Assembly (NCBI GenBank): GCA_036510735.1
Contig: DATCDK010000245.1
Location: forward strand, 1-7,226
DNA from: PALSA-607 sp036510735
GTDB lineage: Bacteria; Actinomycetota; Actinomycetes; Acidothermales; Acidothermaceae
Reading direction: 5' to 3'
DNA: 7,226 nt
The stretch's first letter is position 1. Every line of letters begins with the position of its first letter. The position numbers and the translations under genes were made by a program. The notes under the pieces are model-generated. The model was given only the letters and a program-made list of their open reading frames with translations. It did no database searches and had not been told where the DNA came from. Positions 1-5,743 of the stretch are shown in pieces.

Positions 1-1
1 C

Positions 2-391
2 TTCGTCGCAACTGTCGTCTGCAGTGACACCGGCGGTTATGCAGTCGGCGTATTCCTGGGTAAGCATCCGATGGCACCGAGCGTGAGTCCGAAGAAGTCA
101 TGGGAGGGCTTCGGCGGATCGGCAACGGCGTGTGCGCTGTGTGGCGGGCTGCTGTTTCCGCTGACGCTGCATGCGACCTGGTGGCAGGGCGTGGTTTTCG
201 GTCTTGCCATCGTCGTGACCGCGACCATCGGCGACCTCAGCGAGTCGCTCATCAAGCGCGATCTCGGCATCAAGGACATGGGCAACGTGCTGCCGGGCCA
301 TGGCGGCGTGATGGACCGGTTCGATTCCGTGCTGCTCGCGGCGCCGGTCGCCTGGGCACTGCTCACAGTCTTCGTGCCCTGGCCGACCTGA
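2..391 (+). CDS. cdsA: Phosphatidate cytidylyltransferase (CDP-diacylglycerol synthase), C-terminal part
   Basis: This is the 3' part of a gene that begins before the window; about 129 residues are visible. CdsA is an integral membrane enzyme that makes CDP-diacylglycerol from phosphatidic acid and CTP, the branch point for phospholipid synthesis. The visible part has the family's D-T-G-G-Y patch near the start, the S-P-K-K-S-W-E-G motif, hydrophobic membrane segments, and the full C-terminal CDS signature: S-L-I-K-R, K-D, then L-P-G-H-G-G-V-M-D-R-F-D. After that comes one last hydrophobic helix and a TGA at 389-391, a normal end for the family. The frame is open to the left edge with no start visible. 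Its 3' end faces the 3' end of the next gene, with only 18 nt between the two stops and no obvious terminator. Identification is secure from the signature. Confidence 0.95.
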   Translation, partial: FVATVVCSDTGGYAVGVFLGKHPMAPSVSPKKSWEGFGGSATACALCGGLLFPLTLHATWWQGVVFGLAIVVTATIGDLSESLIKRDLGIKDMGNVLPGHGGVMDRFDSVLLAAPVAWALLTVFVPWPT

Positions 392-409
392 TCCAGTGGC
401 CCTGCCCGA

Positions 410-949
410 CTAGTTCACGGCCGGTCCGGGGCTCGGTGTGAGTGCCACAAGCGAGACGCCATGGGCAGTCAGCGCGGCGCCGATCGGACCCATCCGCCAG
501 TACGTGTCGTACCTCCTGATGTAGAGCCGCCTGCTGCTAATCGGCCGCCAGCTGAACTCAGGCGGGCCACTAGCGTTGCCGCGGGTGTACCTGCGAACCG
601 GCTCACGCAATCGGAGCAAGTCGCGTGAGAACGGTCCGAACTGACGCCGTTCGACGGCGATCTCCGACCACCGACAGAAGAACCCGCCGTAACCTCCCCC
701 GACAAACAGGCCTTCGTCCATGACGGCGACGCTTGACCGACGGGAGCCCACGGCACCAGCTACGCCAAGCGAGACTCCAAACAACAGGGATTGGAGTACT
801 GCACCACTGCTGAAATAGTGGGGAGCTGCTGCGATGAGTGCAATGCCCACGCACGGCCAAAGCGCAGGGAGCCAACGCACTCGCAGCACGTTCTTCACTT
901 GAGACAGTGTGACCCTCTCGCGCCCGGCTCGAGACCGATTCGAGCGCAT
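410..949 (-). CDS. Small membrane protein with bacterial PH-like tail, unknown function
   Basis: A predicted 179-residue protein that I do not recognise by name. A basic N-terminus (about residues 1-25) is followed by two hydrophobic segments (about 27-43 and 49-68) separated by a short Y-F-S-S-G turn, giving a helical hairpin in the membrane. Residues about 73-115 (V-A-V-M-D-E-G-L-F-V, then C-R-W-S-E-I-A-V-E) look like the strand-turn-strand start of bacterial PH (bPH2-like) domains, where a W-x-E-I motif is common. The C-terminus (about 155-170) is a weak amphipathic stretch. The ATG lies 3 nt after the stop of the upstream lipoprotein gene with no good Shine-Dalgarno of its own, so translation is probably coupled to it. 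A GTG at codon 18 is another possible start, but both N-termini keep the two helices. The PH-like reading is inference from pattern; the membrane hairpin is well supported. Confidence 0.65.
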   Translation of the reverse strand: MRSNRSRAGRERVTLSQVKNVLRVRWLPALWPCVGIALIAAAPHYFSSGAVLQSLLFGVSLGVAGAVGSRRSSVAVMDEGLFVGGGYGGFFCRWSEIAVERRQFGPFSRDLLRLREPVRRYTRGNASGPPEFSWRPISSRRLYIRRYDTYWRMGPIGAALTAHGVSLVALTPSPGPAVN

Positions 950-952
950 CGA

Positions 953-2347
953 CTAGCTGACGATCATCGGACCGATGAAGCTGCCGGGGTGGGTCGCGCC
1001 GGTCTGGCAGTCGTCGATACTGCCGCCCGGCCAGGGAATCTGAACCGATGTCGTGTCATCAGGTGGCGTGACCGTCAGTGTCGACGGTATCCAGGGCCCG
1101 CCTGCGTCACACGTTGGATCCGGGCCGGTCAAAAATGTCAGGACGGCGTGTGCCTGAGCGCCCGGGATGAGGCTGACTCGAATCGGTTTGGCCGGCGTGC
1201 GAACCAACGACACGGGCTGCGCGCCAGCAGCACCGAAGTCGGTGCCGGGAAAACCGAGCAACGAGCACGGTTGCGCCGACACGTTCGTGAAGATGATCGG
1301 TACTTGATACTGCGTGTTGACGGTCTGCTTAATGTCTCCGAGCGCGACGTCCAGAGACGTCGTCGCACAACGCGGCGCGTTGGCTGACGCGCTAGGCGAG
1401 CCGGTCGTGAGGACGGCTGCAGTAACGGGCAGTGGCGTCACCGCCAGGCGAGTACCAACGTTGCTGAGTTGCGACTGCACTGCGGTCCACGGAACAGCGA
1501 GGTCGACCGTTCCGCACGCCTCCGCTGCGACCTGTCCCTGCGAGAGACCAATGAGCAGTCCTGATCGCCCGATCGCGGTGCCTACATAGTTGTCGGACCT
1601 TGGTGCGACGCCGTCACTGAATTCGTCACTGCAGCCGATCGCATCAAGTTTCGCCGTCGTAGCGGTTGCTGTTGCGGCTGCGAGCGTCTTGAGGGATGCG
1701 CCGATGAACAACTGGGACGGCGCGATGGTGGCGGCGGTCGTCACATCAACGATCACCGCAGTGAGTTGCGTCGTCGGATGCGCTCCACCCGGGAAGAACG
1801 TCGAGATCGTCCAGGTGCCTGAGACTACGACTGTGTCGGATCGGCTGGTGGTGAAGTCGGCCTGGAAGTCGCCGCTCCCGCATGCAGGCCCCGTGCATGG
1901 CTCTTGCGATGCCACGTTCTTCGTATAGTCGGCGAGCGCCGCCGTGACGGGAGCTTGGAGTGCAGCCGCGATGGCCGCGCCGTTCGGCAGCCCAACGACC
2001 GACAGCTGATCCGTGTCGATCGTGCCCACGTCGCCCGTGCCGGTTCGGTGTGACCGGGCGAGCTCGACAACGACGCGTGCGGGTGCAACGGACGGGGCGC
2101 TCGATGCGGCGCTTGATGCAGCGCTTGAGGCAGCGGGCGGGGGAGCACTCGACAGAAGCGGTGACGCGGGCGCAGTCGACGCTGACGCGGCACTGCTCGA
2201 CGTCCCCGCTGTTGGTGTGCTTGACGAAGGCGCAGCAGGTGCCGATGTCGTTGTGCTGGCGTGTTTGGAGCTGGAGTTGCACGCGGTCGCCAACGCCACA
2301 AACGCGACCAGCGCGGCAACTCGCAAGTATGTGCGTGACGGCGGCAT
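953..2347 (-). CDS. Secreted lipoprotein with DUF3298-like and DUF4232 domains
   Basis: A predicted 464-residue envelope lipoprotein. The frame is open further upstream, but I place the start at the ATG at 2347 because a strong GAGGAG site lies 4 nt before it and the product then begins with a proper signal peptide: S-R-T-Y-L-R, a hydrophobic core, and the lipobox-like A-T-A-C with the lipidated Cys at residue 23. Residues 24-90 are a Ser/Ala/Thr/Pro-rich stalk. Residues about 112-298 resemble DUF3298 (RsiV C-terminal type): P-G-G-A-H-P at 186-191, a central L-F-I-G, and a final G-L-L-I-G-L-S-Q-G-Q-V-A-A-E-A-C-G, V-P-W pattern. Residues about 325-447 match DUF4232, with cysteines at 327, 361, 413 and 447 and the motif T-N-V-S-A-Q-P-C-S-L-L-G-F-P-G. 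Eight mature-protein cysteines suggest disulphides outside the membrane. It is coupled to the membrane protein downstream. Function unknown; a ligand-binding or surface role is only a guess. DUF4232 is the firmer of the two domain calls. Confidence 0.85.
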   Translation of the reverse strand: MPPSRTYLRVAALVAFVALATACNSSSKHASTTTSAPAAPSSSTPTAGTSSSAASASTAPASPLLSSAPPPAASSAASSAASSAPSVAPARVVVELARSHRTGTGDVGTIDTDQLSVVGLPNGAAIAAALQAPVTAALADYTKNVASQEPCTGPACGSGDFQADFTTSRSDTVVVSGTWTISTFFPGGAHPTTQLTAVIVDVTTAATIAPSQLFIGASLKTLAAATATATTAKLDAIGCSDEFSDGVAPRSDNYVGTAIGRSGLLIGLSQGQVAAEACGTVDLAVPWTAVQSQLSNVGTRLAVTPLPVTAAVLTTGSPSASANAPRCATTSLDVALGDIKQTVNTQYQVPIIFTNVSAQPCSLLGFPGTDFGAAGAQPVSLVRTPAKPIRVSLIPGAQAHAVLTFLTGPDPTCDAGGPWIPSTLTVTPPDDTTSVQIPWPGGSIDDCQTGATHPGSFIGPMIVS

Positions 2348-2351
2348 GGGT

Positions 2352-2357
2352 CTCCTC
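2352..2357 (-). promoter_or_regulatory. Ribosome binding site of the lipoprotein gene (decides start)
   Basis: GAGGAG on the - strand, 4 nt before the ATG at 2347. It rejects the longer open frame that would begin at 2461, inside the inverted repeat downstream of glyA, and it places the signal peptide at the very N-terminus. Confidence 0.85.
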
Positions 2358-2417
2358 AAGAACGCACGGTCGACCATGAGACGCATTGGAAGCCGACTCG
2401 GTTGTGTCCGCCCGCGA

Positions 2418-2465
2418 AGCGTTGAAGTCCACCGCTCGTTCTTGCGCGCGCTGGACTTCAACGCT
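2418..2465 (-). terminator. Perfect 14-bp inverted repeat after glyA; possible terminator
   Basis: AGCGTTGAAGTCCA at 2418-2431 is the exact reverse complement of TGGACTTCAACGCT at 2452-2465, with a 20-nt loop between. It lies 18 nt past the glyA stop codon and about 70 nt before the lipoprotein start, a natural place for a terminator of the glyA transcript. No run of T follows the stem on the - strand, so it would be a terminator of the U-tract-less kind seen in high-GC bacteria. The loop is longer than usual. It could instead be an operator or an RNA-processing/stability stem. The structure itself is certain; the role is inferred. Confidence 0.5.
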
Positions 2466-2483
2466 CGGCCGGGAACGGAACCG

Positions 2484-3758
2484 CTAGACCGGAAGACCCG
2501 GTGCGGGGAAGTCGGCGGTCAACTCGCGCACCTGGGCTTCGACGCGATCGGTCGTGGCGTTCACGGTGTCCTCGTCGTTCTTCGCCACCGCCGCGACCAC
2601 CTCGTCGAACCATGCTCCGATCTGACGCATCTCGCCCACACCCATGCCGCGACTAGTTACTGCTGGCGTCCCGATGCGAATGCCTGACGGGTCGAAAGGC
2701 TTGCGGGGGTCGTAGGGAACGGTGTTGTAGTTGACGACGAGTCCCGCACGGTCGAGGGCTTTGGCGACCGGCTTGCCCGCAACGCCTTGGGGCGTCAGGT
2801 CGATCAGGATGAGGTGGTTGTCGGTGCCGCCTGACACCAAGTCGAAGCCGCGCGACGACAACTCTTCGGCGAGAGCTTGCGCGTTGGTGACGATCGCCGC
2901 GGCGTAGTCGCGAAAGTCCGGTTGCTGCGCCTCATGCAGGGCAACCGCGATCGCGGCCGTCGTGTGGTTGTGCGGACCGCCTTGCAGGCCAGGGAAAACG
3001 GCTTTGTCGATGGCCTTGGCGTATTGCTCGTCGCACATCAACATCGCGCCGCGAGGTCCGCGGAGCGTCTTGTGTGTCGTCGTCGAGATGACACCCGCGT
3101 ACCCCACCGGAGACGGGTGCGCACCACCGGCGATGAGGCCGGCGATGTGCGCGATGTCGGCGACCAGCACCGCGTCGACTTCGCGAGCGACCTCGGCGAA
3201 CGCCGGAAAGTCAATGGTGCGAGGGATTGCCGTACCGCCGCAGAAGATGATCTTCGGCCGCTCGCGAAGCGCGATCTCGCGGACCTCGTCCATGTCGACG
3301 CGTCCGTTTTCGCGACCGACGCCGTACTGCACGGCGTGAAACCAGATGCCGGTTGCGGAGACGGACCAGCCGTGGGTGAGGTGTCCGCCCATCGGCAGTG
3401 CCATGCCCATGACGGTGTCGCCGGCGTTGGCAAGGGCGAGATAAACCGCGAGGTTCGCAGGGGAGCCCGAGTACGGCTGCACGTTCGCGTGGTCGACGCC
3501 GAACACGGCCTTCGCGCGATTGATCGCCAGCGTCTCGACTTGGTCGATGACCTGCTGGCCTTCGTAGTACCGCTTGCCCGGGTAACCCTCGGAGTACTTG
3601 TTGGTCAGCACGGAGCCAGTCGCTTCGAGTACTGCCTGCGAGACGTAGTTCTCCGAGGCGATCAGCCGGACTTTCTCGGACTGAAGCGTCTCTTCGGCGC
3701 GCACGAGAGCAGCGACCTCTGGGTCGGTCGCGGTCAGCGCAGCAAGGTGATCAGGCAC
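2484..3758 (-). CDS. glyA: Serine hydroxymethyltransferase
   Basis: A predicted 424-residue PLP enzyme that interconverts serine and glycine using tetrahydrofolate; it is the main cytosolic source of glycine and 5,10-methylene-THF for purine, thymidylate and methionine synthesis. Family landmarks are all present: R-L-I-A-S-E-N-Y near residue 31, L-T-N-K-Y-S-E-G-Y-P-G-K-R-Y-Y-E-G near 51-67, the glycine-rich G-M-A-L-P-M-G-G-H-L-T-H-G, the D-I-A-H-I-A-G-L segment that holds the PLP-ring aspartate and histidine, T-T-T-H-K-T-L-R-G-P-R-G with the Schiff-base lysine at about residue 230, and R-I-G-T-P near the C-terminus. Length is normal. I chose the GTG at 3758 because a GAGGAG site lies 5 nt upstream; the ATG ten codons earlier would overlap that site. 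The loop before the aspartate reads G-G-T-A-I-P-R where E. coli has G-G-F-S-A-Y, a variant I believe occurs in some actinobacterial paralogues. It may be expressed alone or with the genes upstream. Confidence 0.97.
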   Translation of the reverse strand: MPDHLAALTATDPEVAALVRAEETLQSEKVRLIASENYVSQAVLEATGSVLTNKYSEGYPGKRYYEGQQVIDQVETLAINRAKAVFGVDHANVQPYSGSPANLAVYLALANAGDTVMGMALPMGGHLTHGWSVSATGIWFHAVQYGVGRENGRVDMDEVREIALRERPKIIFCGGTAIPRTIDFPAFAEVAREVDAVLVADIAHIAGLIAGGAHPSPVGYAGVISTTTHKTLRGPRGAMLMCDEQYAKAIDKAVFPGLQGGPHNHTTAAIAVALHEAQQPDFRDYAAAIVTNAQALAEELSSRGFDLVSGGTDNHLILIDLTPQGVAGKPVAKALDRAGLVVNYNTVPYDPRKPFDPSGIRIGTPAVTSRGMGVGEMRQIGAWFDEVVAAVAKNDEDTVNATTDRVEAQVRELTADFPAPGLPV

Positions 3759-3763
3759 GGTGT

Positions 3764-3769
3764 CTCCTC
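3764..3769 (-). promoter_or_regulatory. Ribosome binding site of glyA (decides start)
   Basis: GAGGAG on the - strand with a 5-nt spacer to the GTG at 3756-3758. It selects this GTG over the in-frame ATG at 3788 and gives an N-terminus of the usual GlyA length. Confidence 0.85.
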
Positions 3770-3866
3770 GGTGGACACCCAGGCGCACGGCGTCCGCGTC
3801 GATCGCTCCCCGGTGGTTGATCCACCATCTATGCGCCAGTCGCGACGCCCCGATCCTAGCTGGGAA

Positions 3867-3894
3867 GGCTGCGTCAGCCCCTACATTCGGGCTG
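3867..3894 (-). promoter_or_regulatory. Two mutually exclusive hairpins between the Tim44-like gene and glyA
   Basis: Read on the - strand, CAGCCC (3894-3889) can pair with GGGCTG (3880-3875) across an 8-nt loop, starting 2 nt after the Tim44-like gene's stop. The same GGCTG can instead pair with CAGCC (3871-3867) across a 3-nt loop. The first stem could be a weak terminator; the shared arm makes an attenuator-like switch conceivable. Further down the leader, GGTGG/CCACC (3826-3812) forms a third small stem. Stems are short (5-6 bp) and chance is possible in GC-rich DNA. A TAGGAT at 3858-3853 resembles a -10 box for glyA, but I find no convincing -35 at the right distance. Confidence 0.3.
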
Positions 3895-3896
3895 CC

Positions 3897-4550
3897 TCAG
3901 CCCATGCACTCGATGTGCTCGACCCGGAACTGGGCCGTCGCGTCGACGAGCAAGGTGTGGCAGTAGGCGCAGTGAGTCTCACCCGTTGCCGGGGCGCCGC
4001 ACGACGGGCACGTCGCAGGCAGGGGGGGACTCGTCAGGCCGGCCGGTCGGGTCAGACGCCAGGTCTCAAACCACGGGCGCTGGGGCATCGCCGCGAGCTG
4101 GCTCGCCGGCGGCACGCTGGCGCCCAGCGCGACCAGACCCATCCGCCCCACCACGTCATACCTGACCAAGCAGACGATGTTGCCCGCACTGTCGGCTTCG
4201 ACGCCGCGCAACGTAGCCGTCACCTGGTCGATCGAGGTCATCGTGAGCTGGTGACCAGAGGTCATCGCGTATTGCAACTGGTTGCCGAACATCGAGGTGA
4301 GCTCGGGTGAGAGCCGGCCTGCGACCGGGTCGATGGTCCCCGCGCTCAGGGCTGCGCGGACGTCGGTGAAGAGCGACGTCGCCCCGGCAAGAAAGAGCTT
4401 CGGATCAAAGGTCGCGTCGACCCGCTGAACGGCGGCCACGTCGACGTCGCCGCCGACTCCGATGGCGCTGGGAGCGTCCGTCGCCGCTGGGTCCAACACG
4501 AACGACTGCAGTCGTGCTGCCTCGTTGTCCCGCGACTTGAACAAGCTCAC
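3897..4550 (-). CDS. Tim44-like domain protein with C-terminal zinc ribbon
   Basis: A predicted 217-residue soluble protein with no signal peptide or membrane helix. Residues about 38-168 have the Tim44-like pattern: V-x-R-V-D-A-T-F-D-P-K-L-F-L, F-T-D-V-R-A-A-L-S-A-G, R-L-S-P-E-L-T-S-M-F, a long strand region, and the closing W-F-E-T-W-R-L-T-R (Trp 160 and 164). Bacterial Tim44-like domains are membrane- or protein-binding modules related to the mitochondrial import factor. The C-terminus has C-P-S-C (181, 184) and C-A-Y-C (194, 197), a four-Cys zinc ribbon. The start is inferred: the frame is open upstream inside the SPFH gene but there codes for an Arg/Pro/His-rich shadow, so the GTG at 4550, 22 nt after the SPFH stop and 12 nt after GGGAGG, is the first sensible start. 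Spacing this tight implies co-transcription with the SPFH gene. A TTG slightly downstream cannot be excluded. Exact role unknown. Confidence 0.8.
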   Translation of the reverse strand: MSLFKSRDNEAARLQSFVLDPAATDAPSAIGVGGDVDVAAVQRVDATFDPKLFLAGATSLFTDVRAALSAGTIDPVAGRLSPELTSMFGNQLQYAMTSGHQLTMTSIDQVTATLRGVEADSAGNIVCLVRYDVVGRMGLVALGASVPPASQLAAMPQRPWFETWRLTRPAGLTSPPLPATCPSCGAPATGETHCAYCHTLLVDATAQFRVEHIECMG

Positions 4551-4572
4551 GGCCTGCTCACGCCTCCCAACA

Positions 4573-5631
4573 TCACTGCGCGGCGGGGACGGCGGTGCCG
4601 CAGGCCGAGCAGAAGCGGGCGCCCGCTGCCAGCGAATGTCCGCAGTGGGAGCAGAAGGCCGGCGCGACCACCGGTGCGGCGGTGGCTGTAGCAGCAGGTG
4701 CAGCGGGTGTGGCCGGTGTAGCGGGTGTGGCCGGTGTAGCAGGGGCGGCCGCCGGCGCGGCCGGTTGCTGCACGCCCGCAAACGCGCCAAGAACGCCCGC
4801 GCCAAGTCCGAGCGAGGCGATCCCGAGAGCTTCGTTGCCGCCGCCCTGGCCGTTGGCCATCCCCTTGCCGGCCCCGAGCAGTGCTTCGCCTTGGGCGTAG
4901 GCGCCGAATGAGCCGGTCAAGGCGGTGTAGGCGGTGTCGCGAGCCAGCGTGCGCAGCTGCTCGGCGTCCTCGTCGGACACGCTGACGTTGACGTTGCCGA
5001 GGCGGGTCACCCGGATGCCGTAGCTGCCGAGTGCCTGGTTCGCAGCCAAAACCGTGCCGGCCTCGATGTCCGGAGTGCGGCTCGCCAGGCCCAGAACCGG
5101 CCATTCGTCGTTGACGACGTGCCCGACGACGACGGTGCGGACTGCCTTGAGCACCTGGTCGGAGGCCCATGCGGTCACGGCCGAGGGGTCGGCGAGATCG
5201 ACGCTGCCGGTCAGTTTCGTGATGAGTGCGGCCGGGTCGACGACCTGAAGGGAGAAGTCGCCGTATGCCCGCAGCTGCACGACGAGTCGGGTCTCCGGGT
5301 CGCGCACCGAGTCGACCGGACCCCCGAACGTGAGGTCGGGGAATTCGTGGGTGCTGACGAAGAAAAGCTCGGAATCGTAGGCATTTCCGCCACTCAGCTT
5401 GTCAGCGACATCGCCCAGGAAGGGCAGCTCGGTCGCGTCGATCTGGTGTCGACCGGGTTGGAGGAGTCCGATGACGCGACCTTGCGAAATGAAGATGGCC
5501 AGCTCATCGACGTCCACGATTGCGCTTGTGAAACGACGGATCTGGTGGTCGGGCCACTTGAAGAGCAGCTGCCCTTTGGCGCCGTCGGGCACTGCAATGA
5601 ACTCGCGACTGATGTCGTGGCCGAGACCCAT
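4573..5631 (-). CDS. SPFH/YdjI-like protein with C-terminal zinc ribbon
   Basis: A predicted 352-residue protein of the SPFH type akin to B. subtilis YdjI (often labelled virion core protein). Residues about 10-240 hold the SPFH-like fold: I-A-V-P-D-G, L-L-F-K-W-P, V-D-E-L-A-I-F-I-S-Q-G-R-V near 40-53, L-Q-P-G-R-H near 57-62, the V-V-Q-L-R-A-Y-G-D-F-S-L strand near 117-128, then a long helical stretch and Y-G-I-R-V-T-R-L-G-N-V-N-V near 204-216. A glycine-rich segment (about 250-288) and a Pro/Ala/Thr linker (290-320) lead to a zinc ribbon, C-S-H-C (327, 330) and C-S-A-C (341, 344). No transmembrane helix is evident, as in YdjI. In B. subtilis YdjI sits with PspA and YdjGH in an envelope-stress operon, so a membrane-scaffold role is likely by analogy. 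The ATG at 5631 has CAGGAG 5 nt upstream; the longer open frame runs into rlmN and is not real. It is first in the reverse-strand block. Confidence 0.87.
   Translation of the reverse strand: MGLGHDISREFIAVPDGAKGQLLFKWPDHQIRRFTSAIVDVDELAIFISQGRVIGLLQPGRHQIDATELPFLGDVADKLSGGNAYDSELFFVSTHEFPDLTFGGPVDSVRDPETRLVVQLRAYGDFSLQVVDPAALITKLTGSVDLADPSAVTAWASDQVLKAVRTVVVGHVVNDEWPVLGLASRTPDIEAGTVLAANQALGSYGIRVTRLGNVNVSVSDEDAEQLRTLARDTAYTALTGSFGAYAQGEALLGAGKGMANGQGGGNEALGIASLGLGAGVLGAFAGVQQPAAPAAAPATPATPATPATPAAPAATATAAPVVAPAFCSHCGHSLAAGARFCSACGTAVPAAQ
4703..4738. repeat. Two tandem 18-bp copies in the SPFH linker
   Basis: GCGGGTGTGGCCGGTGTA occurs twice back to back, with partial copies on both sides. Each unit encodes six residues of the Ala-Thr-Pro linker before the zinc ribbon and keeps the frame, so slippage would lengthen or shorten the linker without breaking the gene. 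Confidence 0.9.
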
Positions 5632-5636
5632 CAACA

Positions 5637-5642
5637 CTCCTG
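5637..5642 (-). promoter_or_regulatory. Ribosome binding site of the SPFH gene (decides start)
   Basis: CAGGAG on the - strand, 5 nt before the ATG at 5631. It supports the 352-residue product over the frame that stays open into the divergent rlmN gene. Confidence 0.8.
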
Positions 5643-5652
5643 TGGTCGTGGT

Positions 5653-5671
5653 GGGCGGACATGCACCGCCC
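5653..5671. promoter_or_regulatory. Inverted repeat in the SPFH/rlmN divergent intergenic region
   Basis: GGGCGG (5653-5658) and CCGCCC (5666-5671) form a perfect 6-bp palindrome around a 7-nt centre containing CATG. It lies just upstream of the SPFH ribosome binding site in the 112-nt region between divergent starts, where promoters for both genes must be. It could be an operator or a leader hairpin. I find no convincing -35/-10 pair on either strand. Confidence 0.3.
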
Positions 5672-5743
5672 TCCTCCCTTGTCGGAGTGCGCGCACCGGT
5701 CCTTGAGGCGCTGTTCTTTGATGTAGGGGAGACTGGACGGACC

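Noticed and set aside
2348..2461. Longer N-terminus of the lipoprotein from an ATG at 2461
   Set aside because: It would put 38 residues, including the inverted-repeat arm, before the signal peptide and ignore the GAGGAG site 4 nt before the ATG at 2347.
2877..4310. A 477-residue open frame on the + strand across glyA
   Set aside because: It is antisense to glyA, whose catalytic motifs are unmistakable. The product is Arg/Asp/Val/His-rich with no family features, typical of a high-GC shadow frame.
4690..4750. Repeat cluster considered as a CRISPR-like or iteron array
   Set aside because: Units are contiguous 18-bp, in frame, within a Pro/Ala/Thr linker; there are no spacers and no replication or cas genes nearby.
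4551..4805. N-terminal extension of the Tim44-like frame inside the SPFH gene
   Set aside because: The extension is Arg/Pro/His-rich low complexity overlapping the SPFH linker and zinc ribbon. A GTG with GGGAGG upstream sits just after the SPFH stop.
4547..5170. A 207-residue - strand frame with Arg/Gly-rich product and CTCCYSH-like segments
   Set aside because: It is a shifted frame of the SPFH gene; its repeats come from the Ala-Thr-Pro linker read out of phase.
5703..5730. Possible rlmN promoter (TTGAGG with a TAGGGG downstream)
   Set aside because: Spacing is 15 nt and the -10 lacks the final T, so it is no better than chance in this GC-rich DNA.
5399..5743. N-terminal extension of rlmN upstream of 5744
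   Set aside because: It overlaps the SPFH gene on the other strand and does not resemble the RlmN N-terminal domain, which begins after the ATG at 5744.
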